From assembly GCA_947069175.1 (NCBI GenBank), contig CAMTDV010000012.1, positions 39,526,341 through 39,590,340 of the forward strand: DNA of 64,000 nucleotides, in the 5' to 3' direction. This DNA comes from Scalesia atractyloides. Lineage: Eukaryota; Streptophyta; Magnoliopsida; Asterales; Asteraceae. The notes under the pieces are model-generated. The model searched no databases. It saw nothing but the letters and a program-made list of their open reading frames with translations, and was not told the origin of the DNA. How positions within the stretch are numbered: the first letter of the stretch is position 1; every line of letters starts with the position of its first letter. Of the stretch, positions 33,527-46,000 are shown piece after piece. A program made the translations under genes and the position numbers.

Positions 33527-35395
33527 GGCTACTCGGTATGGGTGACGGGCCTCTCTCCAGGACGACCCGCCACGTCAGCAAATGCGTCAGAGAGCTTGGA
33601 GGATGCCCCTCCTGGGATGGAAGCTTGGAAATGGGTGACAACCCGCCACGTCAGAAACGCGTCAGAGAGTTTTTTTATTTTTCTTTATTAATTAAACTAG
33701 TTTTCTAACATTTACTTATATAAATAAAAACATTTATATTAAAAAACACACATTACATAACCTAAAAAAAGTAAAAATAAAAAAAATTACTGAAAAAAAT
33801 AATAAACATAATCTAAAAAAACCTATGAACTCCATTTTTTGCGATTTTTTGTTTCATTTTTCGCAAAAGCGGCCGATCTTCCTCAGGATAGCGTTTATAT
33901 CGGCTGGCATGATCTACCACTCTTTAAACTCGACCTCGCATTCCTTCGCTTTCACCTTTTGAGCCGTGACCTCGGTGAACACTCTAACGATTCATAAGGT
34001 CGTCCATTTTGGAACTGGCCCCCGGCGCGACATGTTTTTTTCCAGCTGCCGCCCTTTTTGATTTGTCCCTGCCTGGGGGGTGCTCCTCCTCTCTAACCAC
34101 AAACTCTTCATCATCGAATTCGGGCTCGTCGTTTATATTTACTTGACAACGGGCGTCAGAGCCTCCACCCGCGCTGTAACTACCGGTCTCCGAGGTTTTT
34201 TTTCGTTTAGTTGTTGCAACCTCATTTGGGACCGGCGCCTACTTGTTGCTGGTTCACAAAATTTCCCAAGCACGTATGTGGGGGAAAGCGGTTGCATGCG
34301 TATCTTCGTATCGACGCATCGCCTTTTTAAAACACGTCTTCATCGCTCATCCCACTACGGCGACCAGTATACAAGTTATTGTAAATCACTGAAAACCGGT
34401 TCACGGCCAGATGCATCTTCCTCCACTTGGAAGAGACGGAATCGATGTCGCGATAATGACCTTGTTCCATTATCGCAAGAAACTTCGACAGTACTTCCTT
34501 CCAAAACTCGTCGCCGGTTTGATGTTACCTATATTTTTAAATTGTAGCAAAAGTTATATTAAAAAAAAGTTTATTGTATCAATTTTTGGTATATTTTATA
34601 AAAGTTTAGTTATGTACCAATAATGGGGCTTTTGGAAGTGCTAACTCACGCCTTGGCTAAGGCCTCCTCCTCCGTCTTCGTCAGAGTTTCGCCTTCCTCT
34701 CGAAGGTTGTTCTAAAACAACCATAGTTTGTTTCCCTTTTTTCGTTTGGACGATTGAGGTTGGGTCTCCGGAACAAATTCTTGAACGTCCTCTTCGGGTT
34801 GTGGTTGCGAATTAAAAGGGTTTCGCATCATCATTTTTTGAACCGACTGCATTTGTTTCACTTGGCTCATTTGCGAAAATGCGTTCGGGCTTTGTTGAAA
34901 ACCCCCAAAAGCGTTGAATGAAAATTGAGACGATGACCAACTCGGCTCAATACTAGGATAGTAGCCGGGTAACGAGAAAATGTTTTGGTTTGGGTTCGGG
35001 TTTGGATTTGGGTTTGGGTTCGGGTTGCTCGGGTTGTATGGATTTGGGTTCGGGTTGCTCGGGTTGTATGGATCCATGTCGAAAGTTAAGATTTTAAAAA
35101 AGGTTGGAGAGTTATAAAAAGATGGAATGGTTTTATAAATTTGAGAGAAAGAGGTGAAGAAAGTGTGTAAAAAAATAAGATGGTATTGGGGTATTTATAG
35201 ATAAAATTATTAATTTAAATTTTTTTATTAAATCTAGCCGTTTATCAACGACTATATATTTAAAATATATATATATACACGCTCCGTCTTATACGTCCCC
35301 TGAAAAACTCCAGCGACGACGACGGGCCACCAGCGTGGTGTTAGGGGCGTCGTCGCCACGTGACGCGGCTGGGACGGCCGTCACACCGAGTGGCC
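33527..35395 (-). mobile_element. PIF/Harbinger element A, non-autonomous
   Basis: Terminal inverted repeats: GGCTACTCGGTATGGGTGAC at the left, and GGCCACTCGGTGTGACGGCC as the reverse complement at the right. The 3-bp target duplication TAA flanks both sides (33524-33526, 35396-35398), diagnostic for this superfamily. It is 1869 bp and carries an ORF1-like Myb/SANT remnant on the minus strand but no DDE transposase. About 1.9-kb inverted homology to element B. Confidence 0.85.
33838..35077 (-). pseudogene. Harbinger ORF1-like (Myb/SANT) remnant A
   Basis: Starts ATG at 35077 with Pro/Asn repeats (MDPYNPSNPNPNPYNPSN), then a Gln/Ser/Phe-rich stretch, QPQPEEDVQEFVPETQPQSS and a basic KRKKG. 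The SANT-like part is frameshifted and partly hidden. An intron-like gap (GTACATAAC onwards) and the lysine-rich C-terminal coiled coil reach 33838. ORF1 of PIF/Harbinger elements binds DNA and helps the transposase. Plant genomes also carry many domesticated relatives, often annotated as glutathione S-transferase T3-like. Confidence 0.7.
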
Positions 35396-35530
35396 TAAAT
35401 ACTCTTAAACCCCATCATTTCATGTCATTCACGGTCTGTCATTATGTCTCTTGTCTTAACCTAGGTCTGATTTCCTTTGCTCTTCATGTAGCTCATGATG
35501 TTATCTTTACTACGTAAAAAAATATATTTC

Positions 35531-35705
35531 TCCTAGTATGGAATTATTATTATTATTTTATTATTATTATTATAAATTATAATTTTATATAAACTAATTC
35601 AAACTGTATTATTATTATTATTACTTTATTACTATTATTATTATTATTATTATTATTATTACTTTATTACTATTATTATTATTATTATCACTATTATTAT
35701 TATTA

Positions 35706-35745
<40 letters not shown>

Positions 35746-35757
35746 TTTAGAACTAAT
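35531..35757 (+). repeat. (ATT)n microsatellite
   Basis: About 225 bp of imperfect ATT/TTA repeats interrupted by ACTTTATT blocks. A similar tract at 36017-36085 flanks the remnant gene between them. Confidence 0.9.
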
Positions 35758-35796
35758 TCAAAAACTGTATAAAATCAATAATGTAGACAAAGATGA

Positions 35797-36018
35797 TTAC
35801 AGTCTAATGGCAGGTAGACGGGCAACAAGCTGTGCCGCTACTCCATTCTGAATAGCAAACCCTACTCTGCTAAACACAAAAATTTGCCCCTTAACATGCA
35901 CGGTTTTACTTACTTACCACCTGCTGAACCCGTTTGAGAAACCGCACCCGTCAGGAGCGAGAGCGCCAAAGGTATCGAAAGCGAACGGGACGAACACGTA
36001 CTGATTCTCAATACAAGC
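35797..36018 (-). pseudogene. C-terminal remnant of a repeat-associated plant protein
   Basis: One minus-strand frame with a single internal stop. It reads YVFVPFAFDTFGALAPDG in its first half and FSRVGFAIQNGVAAQLVARL near the end, stopping at TAA 35797-35799. I recall FAFDTFGxLAPEA ... GFAIQKGLAAQLVARLP as the conserved C-terminus of a widespread plant protein linked to mobile elements, possibly with a reverse-transcriptase or endonuclease-like N-terminus. That identity is from memory and uncertain. The piece lies between two (ATT)n tracts. Confidence 0.55.
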
Positions 36019-36085
36019 TTTATTATTATTATTATATATTATTATTATTATTATTATTTATTATTATTATTATTATACAATTTTA
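36017..36085 (+). repeat. (ATT)n microsatellite
   Basis: Short imperfect ATT tract directly upstream of the remnant at 35797-36018. From 36086 to 36457 the sequence is AT-rich with no feature. Confidence 0.85.
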
Positions 36086-36457
36086 AATTTTTATTGAAAC
36101 ATTATTGAAACTTAATATTTTATATTAATTGTATGCTTTAACCAACTGCTTTTGCTAATACATTTAGACATACATTTAGGTTACTATACTGTTAAAGGCC
36201 ATGCGTTATCGTCTAACTTTTTATCGCTCCACGTTAATCATATACATAAACTGTCACTCATTTTTTTACTTTGCCATATAATGGTTTTATAAGTTTTTAT
36301 TAATCATCACCTATTAATATAATATAAATATAAATTACTATATTAAGAAATAAAAATGATTGATTGACTCAAAACAAGTGGACACTTGAATTTTTTTTCA
36401 TTGGATTTCTAATTAATTATGTGGAGAGAAGATATAGAAAATGTAATTCAGGCGTTA

Positions 36458-38348
36458 GGACCCTCGGTGTGAGGGTCGTCCCAGGCCCGGCTTGCATTGG
36501 CCTCCTCAATACCGTGCCGGGTGGCGTGTTAGCGTCACGGGCGTCCGCCTACGGACGATGGAGACGGGGCAATTTTTCCAGGCCAATTTTTCCGGGGCAA
36601 TATTTTAATATATTTCAAAAAAAGTAGCCGTTGAAACGGCTAGTTTCATAAAAAAGAATTTAAATTAACAATTTTATCTATAAATACCCAATACCATCCC
36701 ATTTTTATACACTTTATTCACCTCCATCTCTCAAATATATAAAAACATTCCCATCTTTTTATAATTCTTCAACCTTTTATAAAATCTTTCAACTTTCGTA
36801 TGGATCCATACAACTCGAGCAACCCGAACCCAAATCCATACAACCGGAGCAACCCGAACCCGAACCCAAATCCAAACCCGAAACACCAAACCCAAACCCA
36901 AACCAAAACATTTTCTCCGTACCCGGCTACTCTCCTAGTATGGAGCCGAGTTGGTTATCCTCACAATTTTCATTCAACGCTTTTGGAGGTTTTCAACAAA
37001 GCCCGAACGCGTTTTCACAAATGAGCAAGTGCAACAAATGCAGTCGGTGAAACAAATGATGATGTGAAACCCTTCCAATTCGCAACCACAACCCGAAGAG
37101 GACGTTCAAGAATTTGTTCCGGAGACCCAACCGCAATCGTCTAAACGAAAAAAAGGTAAACAACCTATGGTTGAGAAAGAACAACCTTCGAGAGGGAAGG
37201 GCAAACTTTGGACGAAGATGGAGGAGGCGTTAGCCAAGGCGTGGGTTAGCATTCCAAAAGCCCTATTATCGGTACATAACTTTTGCTACATTTTAAAAAT
37301 ATACCAAAAATTTATACACTATATTTTTTCTTAATATAACTTTTCCTACAATTTATAAATATAGGTAACAACCTACACCGGCGGGGGGTTTTGGAAAGAA
37401 ATACTTCCGAAGTTTCTTGCGATAATGGACAAGGTCATTATCGCGACATCGATTCCATCTCTTCCAAGTGGAGAAAGATGCATCCGATCGTGAACCGGTT
37501 TTCGGGGTTTATAATAACTTGTATACTGGTCGTCGTAGTGGGATGAGTGATGAAGACGTTTTTAAAGAGGCGATGCGTCATACGAAGATACGCATGGAAC
37601 CGTTTTCCCCCACGTACGTGCTTGGGAAATTTTGTGAACCAGTAACAAGTGGGCGCCGGTCCCAAATGAGGTTGCAACGACCAAACGAACAAAAACCTCG
37701 GAGACCGGTAGTTACAGTGCGGTGGAGGCTCGGACGCACGATGTCAAATAAATATAAATGACGAGCCCGAATTTGATGATGAAGAGTTTGTGGTTAGAGA
37801 GGAGGAACGTCCCCCGGACAGGGACAAATCAAAAAGAGCGTCAGCTGGAAAAAAACATGCCGCGCCGGGGGGCAGTTCCAAAATGGACGAGCTTATGGCT
37901 CAGTTCAAAGTGTTCACCGAGGTCACGGCTCAAAAGGTGAAAGCGAAGGAACGTAAGGTCGAGTTTAAAGAGTGGGAGATCATGACAGCCGACATAAACT
38001 CGTATCAGGAAAAAGATCGGCCGATTTTGCGAAAGAATGAAAGAAAAAATCGCAAAAAGTGAAGTTATAGGATTTTTTTAGGTTATGTTTTTTATTTTTT
38101 TGTTATTTTATTTTTTACTTTTTTTAGGTTATGTAATGTGTGTTTTTTTAATACAAAATGATTTTATTTATATAAGTAAATGTTAAAAACTAGTTTAATT
38201 AAAAAGAAAAGTAAAAAAACTAGGTATGGTCGGGTCGTCACCCATCCAAGCTTCCATCCTTGGAGAGGGATCCTTCAAGGTCTCTGACGCGTTTGCTGAC
38301 GTGGCGGGTCGTCCGGAGAGAGAGGCCCATCACCAACACCATGTAGCC
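36458..38348 (+). mobile_element. PIF/Harbinger element B, non-autonomous
   Basis: Starts GGACCCTCGGTGTGAGGGTC and ends with the reverse complement of GGCTACATGGTGTTGGTGAT, flanked by TTA on both sides (36455-36457 and 38349-38351). It is 1891 bp and the inverted sister of element A. It carries an ORF1-like remnant on the plus strand and no transposase. Confidence 0.85.
36800..38062 (+). pseudogene. Harbinger ORF1-like (Myb/SANT) remnant B
   Basis: ATG at 36800 opens the Pro/Asn-rich N-terminus. After a frameshift, QPQPEEDVQEFVPETQPQSS, a basic KRKKGKQPM and then WTKMEEALAKAWVSI (near 37215-37260) mark the SANT/trihelix start. An intron-like break (37272-37364, GT...AG) follows. Then TGGGFWKEILPKFL, DIDSISSKWRKMHPIVNRFS and MSDEDVFKEAMRHTK continue the domain. 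The tail FTEVTAQKVKAKERKVEFKE to 38062 is a charged helix. Frame changes make it a pseudogene. Confidence 0.72.
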
Positions 38349-38351
38349 TTA

Positions 38352-39371
38352 GTGGGCTCACATGGATTACGAAGGCTAGGGGCGATGATTTGGGCATAAA
38401 GGGAACTCTTCCTAGGTAGTATGTTGGCGTGGGAACATAAAAACCAGCTTGAGCAAACTTGACGTGTCCACGCAATCGTTGGTCAAGTATTCCAAGATAC
38501 AAATAACAAGGATATTAAATTTATTTAAATCTTTTGTCACTAAAAAGACTACTTTTTTCCTAAAATATAAAAGAAAGATATATAAAAAATAAAATTAAAA
38601 CTTACTTAGTTTCATTATAAAAACAGTTTTGTGAAAAATATATTATTGATCTAGAAGGTGATTAGAAATTTGTACCTTCAAGTCTCAACGTCACCTATAC
38701 AATTTCCAATATTCATCTTTTCAAATTATAGTTTTCTATGTGATTGGCTTTGCCCTCCACATCACCCAAAATGAAGAGGTGGTGAAACGTAAGGGAAGCA
38801 GGAACAAGGTGAAAAATTTAATGGGTGGCCCCAACTCCTATGGAATTTTTGCTTTTGGCTTTGGGCAACACCCTCTTCTCCACAGTGGGGTGATTAGGCA
38901 AGGCGTCCCAACTCACCGTTCAGTTTTAGAAATGACACTATCTCGATGACTCCTATTGCAACAACTTTTGTCACCGATGGCGACCACACCTACATCGACG
39001 TCATGTCGTCATGAAACTTTAGTGATGAATTTTGGGTTATTTTACAAATTTATCAAAAAAGCATCTTAATTTTTTTTTGTACAATTAATTTTAACTGTTT
39101 ACAAAGTTTTGCAAACCAAGCTTGTCTCAAACTTGATATCGATTGAAACCCTACTATTACATGTGTGGAGGTTTTTTTTATTTTTCTGTTACATGTATTA
39201 TTGTGGACTTTTAACGAGTTCACGACATTTTCAAATTAACTAAAATTTTCACACATTTAAATACAACAAATATTTATGTTCCGAAGTTGCAAATTAAATA
39301 CATTAGAAAACCTGAAAATCCTTTCCGCATATAAGCTTCTTCTTTTTTTTTTTTTTTTACAAAAGTAAGCA
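38352..39371. other. Region without recognisable feature
   Basis: AT-rich intergenic DNA between the Harbinger element and the laccase 3' end. Short open frames here show no domain or codon signal. Confidence 0.5.
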
Positions 39372-39562
39372 GCAAGTACATAAACATGTATAGAGTAAAC
39401 ACTCAATTAAGTACTATCTCAACCCCGTGGAAGATCATCTGGTGGAGGTGGAATCAATCTTTGATATGGCAAGTACATAAGCGTGTATAGATTAAACACT
39501 CAATTAAGTAGTATCTCAACACCGTGGAAGATCATCTGGTGGAGGAATCAATCTTTGATATG
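39372..39562 (-). repeat. Tandem duplication of the laccase 3' end
   Basis: Two direct copies of about 96 bp (39372-39468 and 39469-39562), each with the last laccase codons (PPPDDLPR plus stop) and about 45 bp of 3' flank. The inner copy ends DLPRC, the usual laccase terminus. The outer copy would read DLPRG. Confidence 0.85.
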
Positions 39563-40629
39563 GCTCTGAACCATCCTTCACAATGAAGCCTGTAGCAAGA
39601 CCCCAGGAAGTATGCTCTTCAAGATGGCAGTGCATAAACCATACCCCTGGATTATTTGCATTAATTCAAATTGCGGCCCATCCTCCCATCGGTACCCCAA
39701 CTGTGTTGCGCTCAGGCGGATCCACAAGGTTGTATCCTGCGGTATCCCTCTCAGCATCAAAATTCCCAAAACCGCTACCGACAATGAAAAAGTTATGCCC
39801 ATGAACATGAATCGGGTGATTTTCTAAGTTAAGAAAACTCGTGTCTTGAAGAACAATTTCTAGCTGTGTCCCATACTCCACTGCAAATAGCTTTGGGTAC
39901 CAAAATTTGGGTTTAGGTTATGTGTCAATGGATCCACACCTGTATAGTCAAAACATTAGGTGGCTGTAGTGGGAAGTCAACAGAAAACTGCATGGAAGAA
40001 TAGTTTTTGTAATGCCATTCAAGTATGGATATCATAGGACGAACAAAGGATTGGTTATTCATAGACGCTGCAAATCTCTTCTCGTTATAGCCTTTGCATG
40101 TTTGGTTAGCCGGGCAATCTTGAAGGTTAAGACTTATGGCTATGACAACATGTTTGTCAATCGTTTTTCGGCACATCACAGGGGTACCGTGCTATTCCAA
40201 GACTCCTAAGTTTTCGTACGAATTGTGTCGCGTATGCGTGATCTTCCATTCTAGGGAGGTGATGAGGTAAGACAAGATTAGATGGTTTAGGGAGAACCAT
40301 GTGTTCATCCATGGTTCCTTTGTATTTCAAGAAACCTATTGTGGTAGAATTGTCAAAAGGGAATACACTAGTGAGGTATGGCCTTGCTGCCATTAAAAAC
40401 AATCCGTTGGAGTTGTGTGTGTGTTGATTTGTGTTAAGGAGGACAGTGTATGTTTGTCCCGGAGTGATCATTATGGCTTCGGTATCAAAGGGTTTGGTAT
40501 AAGAAGAATCGGCCTCAACCACAGTTAGTGTATGGTTGGCTATAGCGAAAAAGAGTTCATTGTTAAGTGCAGCATTGATGATTCGAAGCATGTAGATCTT
40601 CCCGCGTTCCACAGTCTTGATAAAAGTAT
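39516..40629 (-). pseudogene. Laccase exon 5 (last exon)
   Basis: The acceptor AATGCAG is followed by DTFIKTVERGKIYMLRIINA, the second and third cupredoxin domains, NHPIHVHGHNFFIVGSGFGN, LVDPPERNTVGVP and GVWFMHCHLEEHTSWGL. The usual final intron before the C-terminal part is absent; the sequence is contiguous. Frameshifts lie after CDVPKN (about 40165, one extra A in an A-run), at PPNV|FDYTG (about 39955, one T short) and around FGTK (about 39900). An in-frame TGA lies at 39666. Confidence 0.87.
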
Positions 40630-40828
40630 CTGCATTTAAAAGAATACATTATTCTAAAGCATTTCTTGATCTGGTTTGGTTAGTTCAAATTCGTAAAGTT
40701 TAGTGTGTGTTCTATTTGTAACCGTATGCTAACTTCTAACTGTATTTCAATAAGACTACCAGCAACACGGGCATATCACAGGTGGGATCCATGGCCCGGA
40801 GTGTTTATTATGTTTAAGAGTCGTTATC

Positions 40829-41109
40829 TGTTGGATTAATGTTGATTAGTTTGGGATTTTAATCAAAGTTTATCTAATTGGTTAGAGTTACTTAATATTA
40901 GGAATTATGTTATTATATAATAAGGTGTCATGGTCTAGTTGGGGTAGATTTGCTAGCTTGATGTTAAGTATTGTTTAGTTTAAATGAATATATTAGGATT
41001 ATTGTAATGTGTGGTTGTTATTTATACTAATATAAAATACTAACTAGTGATTAATTATATATATAGATTATTGTGTTTGTGTTGTTTGCTTGATTCGATT
41101 TTTCCAACA
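40829..41109 (+). repeat. 5' LTR of the non-coding LTR element
   Basis: 281 bp, TG...CA, aligns along its length with 48532-48738 and 49626-49709. Confidence 0.75.
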
Positions 41110-42022
41110 ATTGATATTAGAGCTTTAGGTTTGATTCACTGTTTACTTAAGATCGAGAGTTCTTGTTTCTTCGGTGGGTGTTTAAAATTTGGAGTGATCA
41201 CCAAAATCGAAAAAAAGGGCAGTAGCCTATGTTTGACTTGCGGTGAATAACCAAGCCAATAGGAGTACTCGATTGACTTGGGGAGAATAACCAAGGCATC
41301 TAGGAAGTTCTTGTTTGATTGACGAGCATAACCAATTCAAGAAAACAAAAATATATATATAGAGAGCTCAATTCAAGAAAACAATATATATTATAGTGGA
41401 GGTTCATTTGAGAAAATGCTCTTATAATAAGAAAAATTAATTAACTAGACTCTATATTTTTTATCAATTGTTGTGATCAAGATATGATTTTTGTAAATTT
41501 TTAATTAATGCTTTAATTAATAAGGGTATAATAGACAATTTGATATAGAACGCTAATAAATATAATAAGAGTTACTCAAATCTTATTAATGTCATCATAA
41601 TTTCCTTCTTCATCACCATTAATGTGTTGTGTCCTACTACCAATTTATTAGGAGACAAAATTATTTAAAAGTGTTGTATCCTACACATTTTTTATTGTGA
41701 ACCATAATTATTTAAAATTGTTGGGGTCCTACACATTCTGTACCTACACTAAAACATTATTTTTATGGTGTAAGAAATGTTGAATATGTATGATCATGTG
41801 CGACTGTTTTATAGTGTAAGGTGCACAACTATTTAATAGAATAAACTCATTAAATGATTAAGGTTCATTAATTAATCTAAATATTAAAAATGAAGGATAG
41901 AGTTATTAAATGATTTGTTTAAATTACCTTTGTATCCTTTATTCTTAATTTATGATGTCTTTTCATTTAAACTCTCCGCTATATGATATATGTATTTATA
42001 TATATATAAGGGTGAGGTTATT
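41110..42022. other. Non-coding interior of the LTR element
   Basis: Contains GGGGAGAATAACCAAGGC-type short direct repeats (GAATAACCAAG) near 41240-41350 and AT-rich sequence. No coding motif. Confidence 0.5.
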
Positions 42023-42915
42023 GTAAGAAAAATTTAAAAGTGTGAGAAGGATAAGAAAAAATATAAACCATTAGATATTTGATCTAATGGTTGAGATATT
42101 GATGCCAATCTTGTAAATATGTTAACTATTAAACTAATCAATTTTCTAGATTAAAAGTATAAATTAAATTTAACATTTTTAAATTAAGAAACTAACATTA
42201 ATGCACATGCAAGATTCCCCCTTCTTTATTAAAGTCAATAACTTTTTATACGTAACTTTTTTTAAAAAATTACACCATAATAACGAGTGTGTGTTTATCT
42301 TTAATATGATACCATATTGATATACTTATGTAGAGAAAAAAATTACGTCTCGATTGGATGTTTTAGTCCATGGTGCTTTTTCTATGTTCGTACAATGGTG
42401 TTTTAATTGTAGGGTGTTATTTCTGTTATATTTCTGTTCTTCGTAAGATGTATGCCTTCAATATATATGTTATGGTGTTTTTATGAGTTAGGGTGTTATT
42501 CCTGTTATATTTAATGTGAGTACAAAGGTCCATGATTTATTAGGGTGTTATTTCTGTTATATATTCAATGTTAAGGTGTTCTTTATAAGATGTGTGCCTT
42601 CAATATACATGTTGTGGTGTTTTTTATGAGTTAGGATGTTGTTTCTGTTATATTTCTGTTCTTTATAAGATGTACGCCTTCAATATACATGCTTTTGGTG
42701 TTTTTCTGAGTTAGGGTGCTATTTCTTTGTAATATGTATGCCTTCAAATTCGAAAATCTCTAAAATGACTGACAAAAATCGGTTACATATATTCATTCTA
42801 TAATTAGATTTTATTAATTAAATTACACTTATACCCTTAAACTACTAAAATAAAAAGAGACACTTGTCACCTCCAAAATCTTTTTTATCCTTCTCACACT
42901 TTTATATTTTCTTAC

Positions 42916-42916
<1 letters not shown>
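42023..42916. mobile_element. MITE (family X) copy 1
   Basis: Terminal inverted repeats of about 30 bp: GTAAGAAAAATTTAAAAGTG at the left, and GTAAGAAAATATAAAAGTGT as the reverse complement at the right. It lies next to (TA)n, as does copy 2 at 52288-53521. The inside holds 70-80 bp repeats with GGGTGTTATTTCTGTTATAT. No coding capacity. Confidence 0.7.
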
Positions 42917-42950
<34 letters not shown>

Positions 42951-43061
42951 CTTGGTTTGAGATGTATAACCAAGCCGAGAAGAAAAAAAAGGATCACCGC
43001 TTGAGTTGATTTTAAAGGAAATAACCAACAGTTGTGGTGAATAACCACAATAGATTGCAGT

Positions 43062-46000
43062 TGTTAGATGATATATTAGTTGTTATTAATTCATATTGTA
43101 CTTATGAGATTCTTTAGTTATCTAAGTGTAAGTATCTTGATCCATGTAATATGTATTATTCAATGAATAAAATCATTGAGATTTCTCACATGGTATGAGC
43201 CGATACCCAGTAAGTTGCTGAGTTTTCTTACACCTTTGCACAACCAATAATATTCTACCCTAAATATCTCCCAGCCGATCATCTTCTATCCGTAACCTTC
43301 TTCTTTGTTTCTTTTCATTTTTTGTCTTTTGCTTCTCTCATCTATCTCCCTCCTTCGATCCTTCTACCATGGCCTCATCATCCTCTACCTCTAATCCTCT
43401 CATGTCCGGCTTGGCTATGATGATTGCTATTAAACATTCCTTCCTAAATTACACCTATTGGTGAACACAAATGCTTCCAATCATCACTTATCAACAATTC
43501 TTCCTCATGTTGACGGTTCTCTTTCACCACCCTCTCCTCCTATTAAAACCAATGACAAAGAGGTTCAAATACCTGATTATGCTACTTGGGTCAAAGATGA
43601 ACAAAAGGTGATTATTCTTCTCAATGCTTCACCAATAATATCGGCCAGAACCATAACTTTGGGCGCCAAACTGGATCTCCTACATGCCAACTGTGTCGCA
43701 AATTCGGGCATTATGCTTCACAATGTTTTCAACTCGCTTCCTTTGCTGTGTCCGCCTCTCCATCTCCGGACCAATTGGCTCAAGATTTCCATGCTCAATG
43801 TCACATAAACTCCTCAATCCCTGATTAGACAGCTGACACCAGAGCTTCTACTCGCATGCTTTCCAACATCACTACTCTTCAGAACTCCACTCAAACCCAA
43901 GGTAATAAAAAAAATTACTTTGGTAATGGTCAATCTCTTCCTTTTAACTCATGTTGGACAAACAAAAATTTTGGGAAACCATGCATTTAACAATGTTTGG
44001 GTGGTATCAAATCTCACCAAAAACCTAGTATCTATTGGGAAACTGACTGAGGATAATCTTGTTGATGTTATTTTTTCCCATCATTGTTTTTATATTCTGG
44101 ATGTCGAACCAAGCAAACCCTAGTCCAGGGGTGCCGTGAAGACGAACTATATATTCTTCATCAAACTCATGAAGCTTTAGTCACACTTCACCTTGTCCAA
44201 AAACATCTTTTGAGTTATGCCACTCTCGACTTAGGCGTACAATTTTGATATTATTTCTATGTTTAAAAATGATGGTTACTTATCTTTTACTTCGGTTTTA
44301 CCCAAACCGGGTCTTTGTTCCCCTTGTGAAGTTGCCAAAGCAAAAGGGAAACCTTTTTTGGTCTAATGATAAACCGGCATCTTTGCCTCTTGAAATAATA
44401 CATTGTGACTTATGGGGCCTTCCCCGATAAAGTCGGTTGGTAATTTTATATTATGTTGCTTTCGTTGATGATTATTCTCGGTTTACTTGGTTATATCCAC
44501 TACGTGCTAAATCTGGTTTCTTTGAAGCTTTATCTGTATTTATACCTTTTGTTCAAACACAATTCTCTACCAAAATTTAAATTTCTCAAAGTGATGGTGA
44601 AACCGAATTCACAAACAATCGGGTTCGAAACTTGTTTGAGCAAAATGGTATTTTACATTGCATGTCCTATCCTTATACCACGCAACAAAATGTATCTATT
44701 GAACAAAAGCATCGACATTTTGTTGAAACCGATTAGGCTATTTATTTCATGCTCACTTACCCACCAAATATTAGGTTTATGCCTTCTCATCAGTGGTTTT
44801 TATAATTAATTGTTTTGCATCGACACTTCTATAAGGAAAGTCTACTTTTGAGATTTTGTATCATCAAGTACCATAACAGCATTGTTTCAGCCATTTGTGG
44901 TTGTGTTTTTCCTTGTCTTTGGGATTGTACTTCGCATAAATTATCTCCTCGAAGCATTCCGTGTATTTTTCCTAGCTATTTCTCCAAGTAAAAGGCCTAT
45001 GGATGTCTTGACCCATGCACGTCTCGTGTCTATATTACTAGAAATGCTTGCTTTGACGAGTAACATTTTCCTTTGACATCTCCATTATCGCCACCAAATC
45101 CAGTGACTTGCTTGAAGTCACATCATTTTTAGATGTATCCCCAGCTATATTTTCCCACCTAATAATCCCTCTAAACCAACATCACCTACTGTTAACATTG
45201 GACCACATGATTATTCCAGCTCCCATCCTATCATCTCACCAATAACAATCCCTTTTTCTCGACCTTCACAGCCGCCAAGTGTTACTGGACCAACTACATC
45301 TACTGGCCCAGCTCCACAGTCACCAAATGCTACTGACCTAGTCCACAACTACTTCCCTTGGTCCAGCTAATACTCCCACCAGCCTAAATGCTGAAATCCT
45401 CTCCGCAGCCCAAATCGAAACCCAGCCTTCATTATTGGCACCTTAATCAATCAGTGGCACCCGCTACACTGTTTCCATTAAAACCAACATTCATCACATT
45501 TTTTATTATAAACCCTCTATCATACCATACATTTCCACCTCATCCAACCGATGAAACATCCTCATCCTCCACGTCACCCGCTGACACCCTTTCCTTCCCA
45601 TTAAGCTTCTCAAGGGTTTCGGTTACCCATCTATACCAGCCCCACCACCTCTTCCTTCTCACCCTATGGTTACCCATGCCAAGTCTGGAATCTTTAAACC
45701 TCGTCATCGTGGGGACTTAGCTCACATGAACGTTCTTCCACTTCATCATGCTTTATTTGCCATTACTGATCCTACCACTTTTTAGAGTGCATCTAAAGAT
45801 ACAAAATGGGTGCATGCCATGCAAGAGGACTTACATGCTCTACATAAAAATAATACCTAGACTCTTGTTCCTCGCCCAAGCAATGTAAATTTTGTGGGTT
45901 CCAAGTGGATATTACGAACCAAATTTTGATCCGTATGGATCTATTGAGTGTCACAAAGCTCGCCTCTGTTGCTTAGGGCTTCGGTCAAGTTCCAAGTCTT

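Noticed and set aside
34080..34547. 155-codon plus-strand frame
   Set aside because: It is the antisense shadow of the ORF1-like remnant on the minus strand of Harbinger element A.
33126..38348. A complete CACTA element spanning the Harbinger pair
   Set aside because: No matching right terminus (TTTCTTGTAGTG) was found, and no CACTA transposase is present.
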